The notes under the pieces are model-generated. The model was not told the DNA's origin. It saw only the letters and a program-made list of their open reading frames with translations, and made no database searches. Shown in pieces: positions 21,438-31,702 of a stretch of 64,000 bases of DNA. Position 1 is the first letter of the stretch. The number at the start of each line of letters is the position of its first letter. Source of the stretch: Blastomussa wellsi (taxonomy: Eukaryota; Cnidaria; Anthozoa; Scleractinia; Plerogyridae); NCBI GenBank assembly GCA_947652115.1, contig OX393562.1, positions 4,986,311 through 5,050,310 of the forward strand. The letters run 5' to 3'. Made by a program: the position numbers and the translations under genes.

Positions 21438-22312
21438 TCTGGTTTTCACTAGCGACGGAGTCGGAGTCGCAAGCGGAGTCGTACTACCCAGTGAAAATCG
21501 AAAATCGGAGTCGAAAGCGGAGTCATAAAGCCTAGCTTTCATATGTCGGAAAAATCCCAGACGATCGGGGATTTCACTGTTTCCCTACCGTCCCAGATTT
21601 TTCCGACTAATGAAAATTGGAAATCTTTAATATCCCCGATCGCTTGGGATGGTCGGCAACAAATCGGGAAAATCGGCAGCGTTTCTATTTTCTCGACGCG
21701 TCCCAGATTTCTGCGATGGTCGGCGATATTCCCGACACATGAAAACTGAAATATCCAGTGTCAGGGAGGTTAAACTTTCCGATGGTTTTAACTTGTTGCC
21801 AATCCTCTAGCTTCTTTTTAATGGCTTCGCTCCAGTCCAAAATTCAGAATGTTGAGAGAATCTGCAACAGAACGTCTGGCGTGTCTCCAACATATCGGTA
21901 AAATCTCGGACAGTTGGGAAACAGTGACATCCCCAACCGTCGGGGAGTTTTCCGACATATGAAAACCAGGCTTAGCCACGACGGAATCGGAGTCGGAAGA
22001 ATCAGAACGTTTCCATTTTCTTCCGATTCCGCTTATGACTCCATCGCTTACGATCTAGGGAAAACAAGATTGTCATTGTCGCAAGCAGAAATGGAAGAAT
22101 GAACCAATCACATTGCTAGTTTCAGGCTCTCCGAGTACTTCCTTTCTGCTTGCGACTCTGACAATCTAAGCTAATCTAGTTTTCACTAGAACGTAAGCGA
22201 CGGAGTCATTTGCGGAATCCGTCTGCTTACGACTCCGTCGATTTGATTTTCACTAGATGATAGCGCTTACGACTCCGACTACGACTCCATCGCTTGTGAA
22301 AACCAGGCTCAT
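21438..22312. mobile_element. Nested foldback elements with GGTTTTCA ends
   Basis: The outer element starts CTGGTTTTCACTAGCGACGG and ends CGCTTGTGAAAACCAGGCTC. Its arms are built from repeats of GGAGTCG/CGACTCC. Inside, 21534-21975 is a second element with ends GCCTAGCTTTCATATGTCGG and CCGACATATGAAAACCAGGC. The inner element is flanked by TAAA/TTAG, a probable decayed TTAA. No coding capacity. Confidence 0.7.
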
Positions 22313-22427
22313 GAGAGCGTTTTTGAGAAAAAGCGAGTTCAATATTTTGCAGTCAAAATTTAAAAGTTCGCCTCAGTATCTATTAGTTCGTTAATTCCAG
22401 CGACTTCCTACAGATAATACCTTTGAA

Positions 22428-22678
22428 ATAGAACAACTTCCCTGAAAGGTTTCGTCCAGTTTGCTTTATTAGATTTCAGGGATAGTACATAACGTGTTAA
22501 ACTTTCGATCTGGAGATTTTAAAAAAAATTCTATCGACTAGTTTTTACATAGATGCTCCTATATCAAAACGTTCATTTTATGAGAAAAATGTGAATATTA
22601 AAGACATTACTTTTGAGTTCATAGAGAGAAATCTAGTGAAGCAAACTGGACGAAACCTTTCAGGAAAGTTGTTCTACG
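22428..22678. repeat. Foldback repeat, 250 bp
   Basis: GAACAACTTCCCTGAAAGG at the left pairs with CCTTTCAGGAAAGTTGTTC at the right; AGTTTGCTT and AAGCAAACT extend the arms. The loop is about 170 bp. Confidence 0.75.
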
Positions 22679-22988
22679 CCAACGGCAAAAACATGGAAAG
22701 GACATTGTTTCAATCATATTGCGTAATCAGTTTAGGTGTCAACTCTTTGTTTTCGTGACTATAACCGGACTTTGATTAGGAGGGAAGGACGGGGGGACTC
22801 CTTGCCCTTTATCAGTGGGTGTGATTTTCCCGGGGCTTTCTAAAGCTCTTTGTACCCAACTCTTTTGTCGGGACTGTTGCCCTTCACTGGTTCCCGGGGG
22901 ATATCAGTTCTCACCCGCAGTTTTCTTTGGTTTCCTTCCACCACCTTCCAAACGTCAACGTACGTTGTGAGAAGTTTGTAATTCAAGA

Positions 22989-23162
22989 ATGGGTGATTTT
23001 GCTCAATTTTTAGCTAATCTTAACCTGATGGTAGCGGTTGCACCATTTAACGAACGGTTAGTTCAGTGCAGACTCTTCTGGGGACCGGTGGCGAGGCATC
23101 AGTACCGACAACAACAACAACAATTACAACAATTTATTTACCAATTTAAAAAGAGTACATAA
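22989..23162 (+). CDS. Possible small ORF, 57 residues
   Basis: ATG at 22989 opens a Gln-rich ORF (MGDFAQFLANLNLMVAVAPF, then a QQQQQLQQ run from CAA repeats). It lies upstream of the recombinase ORF. The CAA run resembles the tail of an inserted repeat, so this may be a chance ORF. Confidence 0.2.
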   Translation: MGDFAQFLANLNLMVAVAPFNERLVQCRLFWGPVARHQYRQQQQQLQQFIYQFKKST

Positions 23163-23455
23163 GGGCTTGTCCCGCCTGACAGCCGCAGAGCTAGTCGATG
23201 CTGGACAAGATGAGCATGAGAGACATAATGAAAAAGACAAATAAATTACAAACATGCTGGAAAACGGAAAACGTAGCTTTACGTAATGACGCAGATTTAA
23301 GCTGTACAATAAATAATAAACACTTCCAATTCCGCTTTCAGTCTCTGTGTGGGCGGGGAAGCTTGGAAAGCATAAGGCTTTATTAGAGGGGCCAAATAGT
23401 CTAACTAAGAATGCGATTTTGTTTTTAAGCTATATTGCTAGTTTAGAGAATAAGG

Positions 23456-25141
23456 TTTGGGGGTGCTAGTGAGCTCTAGGAAGATACGTTGTTTGAGCGG
23501 AGGGCCGGCGTAGAGACTGTGATCTCAAGTCGTTTCGGAGTGATCTACCTCGTTGTGCATACACAGAACGTACAATGGGTCCAATTCTTCTCCAATACTT
23601 TATTAGTGATCCGTGGAACAAAGGCCAGTTTGGAATTTTACTATTCAGACCGAGCTTTCTCTGATCTTTTCAGAAATAGTATTTTCCTGCGTTTGACAGC
23701 GGAATTAGCAGGAAAATATGCTCTCATCGTTATCTTTGTTTGTTGTGCGTTGGTATGTGGGGTATTTTGGCGGGTGTATATATATTAGCCGTGAAAGAGT
23801 GGGTCTTTCATCTCGGTCTCGCTTTCCGGCGTTCGTGTTTTGTTTTTATTGTATCATATATTTTTGTTGCCGTGTGTCCTTTTGTTTTCCTCTTTTTTCT
23901 TTTTGTAGATGTTTTCAAGTCCGCCATGTGGTCGAACCTTCAGGCCGCGGTTCCTCGGGACGACTTTGAGTTAAGATTGTTAGCCGATTCGCTTCCTGAT
24001 GTGGCTTTGGCGGGAAGAGCTCCCAGTACTGCTACCAAGTATTCCGCGACCTATGCCAGATGGAAGCGTTGGGCGCGCGATCAGGGCTTGCCAGCATTTC
24101 CTGCGTCTCCTTATCACTTCGCTCTCTATTTGCGTCACTTGATGGCGGAAGCTAGGACCGCTGCTCCCATAGAGTCTGCCATTCATGCCATTGCCTGGGT
24201 GCACCATTTGGCTGGGGAGAGATCGCCTTCAGAGCACCCGTTGGTGAAGGATGTTCTTGCTGGTGCTCAGCGTCTTTTGGCCCACCATACGTGCAAGAAG
24301 GAACCTATTACCGTTGCTCAATTGGAGCAATTAGTTAACTCTAAAGCCCTGTCGATGGCTTCGTTATATGACATTCGTTCTGTTTTAATTTGTCTGCTGG
24401 CCTTTGCAGCTTTTCTTAGATTTGATGAGCTTGCGAAATTAGTTCGCTCAGATGTTGAAATCGATAGTGAGAAGTTACAGTTGTTCATTGAGTCTAGTAA
24501 AACCGATAAATACAGGGACGGTGCATGGGTTGTTGTAGCTGTTACAGGGAAAGTTACCTGTCCTGTTAACATGATGAATCGGTATCTCGATAAGGCTCAG
24601 CTTAGTCACGACAGTCCTCTTTTTTGCCAGTTAACTAGAACCAAATATGGCTACAAGGCTAGAGCTAGAGGTCTTAGTTACACTAGGCTAAGAGAATTAG
24701 TAATTGAGGTTTTTAGAGGCATTGTTCCTGATTTAGCGCGTTTTGGAACTCACAGTCTTAGGAGTGGCGGAGCTACTGCTGCAGCTAATGCCGGTGTTCC
24801 GGATCGTCTCTTTTTACGTCACGGTCGCTGGTCTAGTGCTTCCGCCAAAGATGGCTATGTCAAAGATTCTCTCGCTTCTCGTTTGTCTGTTTCTAAGGCT
24901 TTAGGCATTTAGGTTTTTGTTTTTGTTGGTCTTGCCCGGGGGACCGTCCGATTTGGGGTTCAGCTGGCCTGGGGTTTTCCTCTTAGGGGCAAGTGGGCGT
25001 ACGGAGAGGTTTTTCACCCAGCTGTTGTCCCACAACCCCATTTCGGTAGCTTTTGCTATGCTTGTTATGCTTGTACGTGGTTTTTACCTTGCTATAGTGC
25101 AATAAACGAACGCTGGTCTCGAAGCGAGCAGCACCCAAGTT
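23456..25141 (+). mobile_element. Tyrosine-recombinase element (Crypton- or DIRS-like)
   Basis: An approximately 1.7-kb unit around the recombinase ORF. Left edge GGTTTGGGGGTGCTAGTGAG and right edge GAGCAGCACCCAAGT show imperfect inverted similarity. A TATATATA stretch precedes the ORF and AATAAA follows near 25101. No reverse transcriptase is present, which favours a Crypton or a DIRS remnant; the borders are uncertain. Confidence 0.55.
23926..24912 (+). CDS. Tyrosine recombinase/integrase
   Basis: 328 residues from [10 protein letters not shown]; an upstream in-frame hydrophobic extension to 23740 is likely leader or intron (CTTTTTGTAG precedes the chosen start). An N-terminal SAM-like core-binding region (residues about 40-135, with [20 protein letters not shown]) is followed by the catalytic domain. 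Catalytic residues visible: Arg165 ([11 protein letters not shown]), His276 and Arg279 ([12 protein letters not shown]), His299 (RHGRW) and the nucleophile Tyr311 (DGYVKDSL). The set is complete and the frame is open, so the protein may be active. It would cut and rejoin DNA through a 3'-phosphotyrosine. Similar solo recombinases are often annotated as xerD-like in coral genomes. Confidence 0.88.
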   Translation: MWSNLQAAVPRDDFELRLLADSLPDVALAGRAPSTATKYSATYARWKRWARDQGLPAFPASPYHFALYLRHLMAEARTAAPIESAIHAIAWVHHLAGERSPSEHPLVKDVLAGAQRLLAHHTCKKEPITVAQLEQLVNSKALSMASLYDIRSVLICLLAFAAFLRFDELAKLVRSDVEIDSEKLQLFIESSKTDKYRDGAWVVVAVTGKVTCPVNMMNRYLDKAQLSHDSPLFCQLTRTKYGYKARARGLSYTRLRELVIEVFRGIVPDLARFGTHSLRSGGATAAANAGVPDRLFLRHGRWSSASAKDGYVKDSLASRLSVSKALGI

Positions 25142-25552
25142 AGGCTTGTGTGTTTCTTTTTGGGGGACGGGGGGTTTGGCGTTCTATGATTTAGAGGAGA
25201 GTTTGCCCCATCCCCACCACAATGTAAATTTGACAATATTTAAGCAATGTTGATGAAACGTATAGCGCATATAGTACGTCCAAATGCTTACCTTTTGAGG
25301 TAGGCGACGTGGACGGTGGCGTCAAATCACGTGGTAATTTCGTTATGATGACCAAACAGCCACCATATCAGAAACTACCGCAAATGCTTAAAGCGATCAA
25401 AACATTGCTAAAACTCCTAAAAAATGAAAAAAATAACAAAAGCAAAAATGCCGTACAAAATTTTAGATAAATTCACAAATTTTGCAGCTTTGGGTTAAAA
25501 AAATTGAAAAGGTCATTGCTGGTTTTCTCGTGACGTCATAACATAATTCGCG

Positions 25553-25838
25553 GGACCTTCTAAATTTTTATTGTCACCACACGTAAGAAATCTTTTCACA
25601 AGTTTCCAGCTTGATAGCATCCTTTGTTTGGGCTTGAAATACAGGATATTGAATTTTTGACTTTTCCCAAGTATGTGACATCACGATGGCGCCTTGACAA
25701 AGCTGTCGTGCTTGATGACAAGGTCTTTTCTCAATATTTTGCAGTTTAAACAGTTCAAGTATTGGGAAAGATGTTTATATACATATACAGATTGCAAATA
25801 AAGAGTAATCGCTTTCATAGCAAAAGTGGATGGCAAAT
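25553..25838. repeat. Dispersed repeat, copy 2 (with 4166-4437)
   Basis: Same ordered words as the first copy, direct orientation, with small indels such as an extra CACGATGGCGCC region. Confidence 0.75.
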
Positions 25839-26838
25839 TTCCGAAAAGCACGGGGTGCGGAAAACGAGATTGACAACTCCCATTAGCCCAGCCATATTGC
25901 CAGCTATGATTGCGCTTGATGACCACGTACGACCACACACACAATACAAAGAACGAAGCATCAATAATAATACCACATTTCAGTCAATTGAAGATTTCCA
26001 GTGAAACCAACCTTTTTAAAATAGTGTAGATTATATAAAAGAGAGAATAGGTTATTTCTTAAAGGAGATCGGTCACGGATGACACAGTTTGAACAGTTTA
26101 GCCTAAATTTTTCAATCTTCCTCATTCAAAGCCATCCTTGATTCTTCCTAGTTTATTGGTGCATCTTTAGCGTTTTTCTACCTTAGTAAACTACTATTTC
26201 AAAGTTTCCTTTCATTTGAAGGCAATTTTATAATACATTATAATAAGTTGACTTTATGCATGGTGACTATGCCCCTCTAAGGTAATCACTGCCAGTATCT
26301 TATTTAAATTCTCGTTTTGACACAGTTTGTAGCTAAATTAAGATTTAGTTTACACAGACGAACATATTGGACTAGCAATAGGAAATTGAGATGTATGCAT
26401 GGAATTAGTACATTTCTGTAAATCAACCAATAACATAAGCAGCGCTATGAACGTTCCGTGCCAAGTGATAACGATTTTAAGCAGTCCCCTATTGCTTATT
26501 AGAGGTTGAAACCTTTATTTAGGAGACGATTCGTCTTCTGTCGGGATCCGTGGAAAATTGGTTAACGACAACGAAGTTTCAGTTTGCAAACGACCTCTAT
26601 AAAGATGAGAAACAGCTTGTACAGTTTGAAAGAAATTCTGACATGTATCGTGGTAGGAATGAGTATTTTGATTCAGGGTAAGTACAGGCTTGAATTTAAA
26701 GACAAGCTTGAAACATTTTAGGCAATTTAATCGTCTTTTTTTAATCGTCTCTAGATACCTTTTCTTTCTTTTTCTTTAATTTTAGACTCGCAAGAATGTT
26801 TTATTCTCAATAACAAGGGAAATTGAGAGAGAGTGTGT

Positions 26839-27225
26839 TTACAAAAGACCATCAGTATCACTCTCAATAGCCTCCACCAGAGTTTCCTCTGGCTTCACCC
26901 TATTCAGGCATAGTTCACCATCTTTCGGGTCCCAACAGACACGCTCTTTTAGAAGGCGTTTAAAATAGCCCATTCCTTTGTGAAAGAGTTGTAAACGCAT
27001 GCCTGAAAAGACTTAATTGAAGTGAAAACCAAATATCTTTTAAAGTCCCCGCTGTGCTCTCCAAAATTTCTTTTTTGTTTTTTTTAGGCACAGATGGTCT
27101 ATTATCGTCTGGATAACTTTACCTTGGAGAATGTTTTGCTGCAGTTGATTAGGTCTGGAAAATGCCACATCGAAAACAGTATGTCGTGATTTCGCTGCTT
27201 TCCCCAGTAAAAATGTTTTCTTCAT
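26839..27225 (-). CDS. Two-exon minus-strand gene fragment, unknown
   Basis: Exon A, 27225-27123, encodes KSRHTVFDVAFSRPNQLQQ and ends G|GTAAAG. Exon B, 27002-26839, follows TTTTCAG, encodes LQLFHKGMGYFKRLLKERVC and stops with TAA. Phases match (phase 1). Composition is protein-like and the splice sites are good, but I do not recognise the family. It sits antisense in intron 1 of the disrupted membrane-protein gene. Exon A may start at an acceptor rather than at the ATG. It may be the 3' end of a relocated gene or of a transposable element. Confidence 0.45.
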
Positions 27226-28291
27226 AATAATTCAACCCAATATATATATTTACCAGTTACAAAATAAAATATATTTACCATTTGCAAATGGGTCTAACAT
27301 CTTGACAAAGTATTGGAAAAAAGTCAGCTCTAAATGATTTTCAGCTCTAAAAATTGCTACTGTACTGAACGTTCGTTTCCCTTAATTGTCAGAAACGGTG
27401 ATTACGAGATATTTCCTAAGGTTAAGTTGGTATGTCATTTCAATAGTGGCTTAACGCACGTACGTAAAAAACATGTTCTGTCATGGGTCCTGCATGGGTC
27501 ATAATTCGCATATAATTCAACAAAAAATATATAAATAAATAAATAAATAAATAAAATAACGGACTTAAGGTATTCCATGGTTTAGTGTGGGAATTTGAGG
27601 TATGATCAAATTTCTGATCAATCTCCTGGAGATCTTGCGGTCTAAGAAAACAGAAGGCATTTTGTTAGAGAACTATGCCCATCATTTTCTAGACCACGAT
27701 AACAATGATCTTTTGTAAACAGTCGAGAACTGATTCTAAACAAACGTCTGCGTTTTACGCTGCCACCAATTATTTTTACGGTAACAGAAAATTATATTTC
27801 ATAAGATTCAAAACGGGTTTGTTGGGTTGCGTTTGGCGAATTTTGATCCACTTTTCTTGATTCGCTTATCAGTTTCGTTTCGTTTCGTATTATTTAGTCA
27901 AATGGCGGTGTAAAAGGGTATCTTTAGGTGTTGGAGTTGAAAGCGCCACAGATTAAACATTTTAAATACGTTCCGTGTTCGAAGTTAATAAGCTTTTCCT
28001 GGTACCATGCATGTTATGAGTAACGAGATACACGTCTGCACGCTTCAAGAATTTATTTCCAAGTACTTTTAATTTACAAATGTACTCTGATCACGTGATA
28101 ACAACAACTACACAGGAAAACCAGCTTATCATAAAAACCACACCATATCCTACGGCATATACCTCTCAAGCCCAGATATTGGAGTACCATCCCTTTCCCC
28201 ACCCCTGTTCCCCCAGAAACAAGTTGTATGTGAATTTCAGAAACACTTTGATATCAAGACGTTCAGAGTCAGCAGAATTAGAAAACTTTAA

Positions 28292-28534
28292 GGCCTGGTT
28301 CACACTTGCGACATAAGGCCGACATAACGACATAACGACGAGGTCACGCAAATGCAAAAAATACCTTACACTTATGTTTTGTGTCACCAGTGTGAACAAC
28401 ACAACATAACGACACAGCAGGAACATAATGACACAAAGCTACATGAACATAACGACATAAGGAAAAGATTGATCTTTTCTTTATGTCGTCATGTCCATGT
28501 CGTTATGTCGTTATGTCGCTAGTGTGAACCAGGC
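28292..28534. mobile_element. MITE, GCCTGG/TTAA family, copy 2
   Basis: Perfect TTAA at 28288-28291 and 28535-28538. Ends GGCCTGGTTCACACTTGCG and CGCTAGTGTGAACCAGGC. Arms are rich in CGACATAACGACATAACGAC. A TTAA duplication is typical of piggyBac-type elements; the transposase is not in the window. Confidence 0.8.
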
Positions 28535-29385
28535 TTAATGGTCAAGCTTTATATGATATGGCTAAAATACACCAAATAACACTAACGATATTAAACTCTT
28601 AAGCCTGGTTCGCGCTTTTAAAATAAGCATACCCAAGTGAAATAAGCATAAGCACAAGAAAACATTCCACCGAGTTGTCAAAGTTCCTTTGTCCCTTTGT
28701 CATCTATGATTTCTTCGCCACACTGTTTGTCAACTTACGTTTCCAAAATGTGGCGTTTGATGTGAAGGTACATAATACTATAGATCTTCCATATGAGGCA
28801 CACTTTAAGGCACGACAGGCCGGCCGGCCGAACACGTTTTGCGATAAGAGTGTTAAAATTCCATTAATTCTTGTTGCGAGGCCAGGATGAAAGTCTAGTT
28901 GAGAGAAAAGGTCTTTGATTTAGGACAAAACTTGAGTAAAATCGCAAAGATGGAAAGATGTGAAAACTGTTCACAAGAATGCCACCATTTTGTAACAGCT
29001 TAGCAGCCTAGCTTTCAAGGATATCATCGCCGCTGATTGAAACTGCTTGAAGGCTCTTACAGTAAATTGTTTCCTTAGTAGACTCGAGGAAGGGTGTATT
29101 ATCCTTCGAAACCGGAGGAGACTTAACGAAACACTTGCGCATGTGTCTTTAAACCCCGGTTAAACAAAAAATATATTCTCTAGCTTATGAAATATTGCTC
29201 TTTTCCTTTCAAATTTCTCTGAACACCAGAATAAGAAACTGAATCTGTCACAGACTTCCGGCCATGCGTTTTTTTGGAGGTGGTGGTGGAGGGATCTCTC
29301 ATTTTGTGCTGTGTTTTGGGCGGTCAAACTTTGTCACTCGGGCAAACGTAGAGCAAAGTAAAGGCCAAAAAAAAAAAAAAGAACT

Positions 29386-29425
29386 AGGAGCTCCGCTTTT
29401 AGGCTTGGCTAAATCTATATATTAT
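29386..29425. repeat. Dispersed repeat end (partner of 8526-8575)
   Basis: GGAGCTCCGCTTTTAGGCTT and GGCTAAATCTATATATTA are the reverse complement of the 8526-8575 copy, preceded by an A-run. Confidence 0.5.
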
Positions 29426-29915
29426 TTTTATTTCGGGACGTATCTGTAAACTATCTTTTAGCTAAGAGTACTGACCACGCTAAATAAACGATTGATGGTT
29501 TGAAGGCTTATTCCAAGTAAAACAACATGTTTTCTTTTCAGGTACTCAATACAACGAATTTGCGAGGTTCAGAGCCTGTCCTTGTATAAACGGATTTTAC
29601 CGCCTTGACCGGTTTGGTCCATGCTTCCAATGCTATTCAACTGGACTTATTTGCAGAAACGAGAGTGTTGACCTCAAGCCAGGATTTTACTGGAAGTGGG
29701 AATCTCAAAAAAGTAGACAACTTTACGGGAAATTCAAAGATAATCTTCGATTAAGGGAAAGTTATTATGACGAGGACTTAACAGAATTCAATCGCTCCTT
29801 TCCTAAGGTATACGCCTGACCAATATCATCTGCATGTCTGGGAGGCATGGCATCTAGATGTTGCCATGGATACGAAGGACCACTGTGCGCTGTTTGCAGT
29901 GAAGGATACTACAGA

Positions 29916-30011
29916 ATGATGTTCACATGCCAAAAATGTCCCTCTAGGAAGTGGCTTATATAAATGATGTCCACATGCCAAAAATGTCCCTCTAGGAAGT
30001 GGCTTATAGGT
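29916..30011. repeat. 48-bp tandem duplication inside the disrupted exon
   Basis: Units 29916-29963 and 29964-30011 both begin ATGATGT and encode TCQKCPSRKWLI. They differ at one clear position (TTC versus TCC). The period is 16 codons, but the junction supplies TAA at 29961-29963. Confidence 0.9.
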
Positions 30012-31530
30012 CAAATATCGTTAGCTGTTTTACTCGTATTGCTGGTTGTTCTGCCTCTGATGTATGGCAGGAAGATGTGTAGTGCATCCGGAAGGTCGTT
30101 AACGGACATTGTGCTAGCGAGATTTAAGATCTTCATCAGTTTCCATCAAGTAGCCTCAGGAACGTTTGACGCCTTTTCATATGTGGAATGGCCCAAGGCC
30201 GTGCTTCAACTTGGAACATATGCTAAGTTTCTTCAGCTTAATTCGCTGCAAATTGCTCCTGTTAACTGTTTCTCAGACTCCATGAAAGTGACCATCTACA
30301 CGTCATTCCTTGTAGCTGTAATTACTATTCTTGTATTTGTTGGCATAGCGATGGTGTATTATCACGTTCGAAGACTTTACGTTACAAAGATGACAGATTG
30401 TGATAACCAAGCCGGGGGTTGAAAAGGCACTCGCTGAAGCAAAGGAAGCCTGCTTTCGATACGTGTTTCTTCTAATTTTCACCGTGTTTCCTACACAATC
30501 CACACAGGTTTTCAAAATACTACCTTCTTCATGCCAAAAGATATGTGTTGACACTCAAGAGAGCTCTTGCCGGTCATACTTAAGATCTGACTATTCTGTC
30601 GAATGTTTCACCAGCACATACAGCAGGTTTTCTTTGGTTGCTTTTATTATGCTGTTTTACGTGGTTGGTTTCCCACTAGTTACCTTGTTTCTGTTGTGGA
30701 AATATCATCCAAAAGAAACAGAAATCTACCCCGGAGATCGTGAAGGAAACGAGAGAAACGAAATTCAAGCCGGATTGAGCTTTCTCTATGAAAACTATTC
30801 CGGCAGCTGCTGGTTTTGGGAGATTCTTGAGCTCGTTAGAAACATTATTTTGATGCCAGTGCTCGTTTTGATTGGTAGTGGAAGTCGTTCAAACATTGGG
30901 GTTGCAGCCATCATGTCAGGATTGTACACCGTGCTGTTTGCATCTTATCAGCCAATCAGCGATCGATTTGAACACTGGCTCCATTTAGTTTCTCTCTTAG
31001 CAACATGTGCTAATATGAACGTGGGTGTGCTGCTGAAGATTCCTGAGGGAAATATTTCGTCCGGGGTAAAGACAGAAATGGAAGGAGTTGGAATGACAGT
31101 TATCCTGGTTGCTGTAAACTTGTTCGCGACCGGAATGGTTGCAGGTAATATTGAAGACAACTAAGACCAAGATTTCTTGCCCAATCAGGCACATTTCAGA
31201 TTTTTAGATATATTTTTACTTTAGAAGACTGGAAACATGAACCTAAAGCAGCATTACATTTTTGTATCTGTCACGTGATGTGTGATAATTTGTTTACTTG
31301 ATGTTGTGAAAAATCGAGAAGATACAGGCTGTAGGAAGTATTATAAAAGAGGAATGGTCAAGGTTTTAGGTTCATTGCATAGAGTACTTCATGAAACATA
31401 AGTTGGGTAAGTTTGGAATTAAAAAGTTCTTTGTTAAAGAGCCACATTATCCACAGGTGTTGGCAAAAAGGCTCTAAATGGCGTGGCCGGTTGCCATAGC
31501 AACTATTTTTTTTGGCAAACAAAGCCCAAA

Positions 31531-31656
31531 TAACAATATAATTTGGTTTTATCAATTAGGTTGATAATGTGAATTGGCCACCGTAATCTCGAATCTCTTT
31601 ACGATGGCCAATTCACATTATCAACCCTGTTGATAAAACCAAATTATATTGTTATA
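31531..31656. repeat. Two Penelope-like tails in head-to-head inverted array
   Basis: AACAATATAATTTGGTTTTA at the left is mirrored by TAAAACCAAATTATATTGTT at the right. GATAATGTGAATTGGCCA and TGGCCAATTCACATTATC form the inner arms. Both are the PLE tail seen at 53420-53475. Nearly perfect 60-bp arms. Confidence 0.85.
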
Positions 31657-31667
31657 CTTTCCATCGA

Positions 31668-31702
<35 letters not shown>

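Noticed and set aside
23489..23788. 99-residue ORF upstream of the recombinase
   Set aside because: No family resemblance, and it lies in the GT-rich 5' region of the element. Probably untranslated.
27530..27556. (AAAT)n run as a meaningful signal
   Set aside because: Simple microsatellite in an AT-rich intron.
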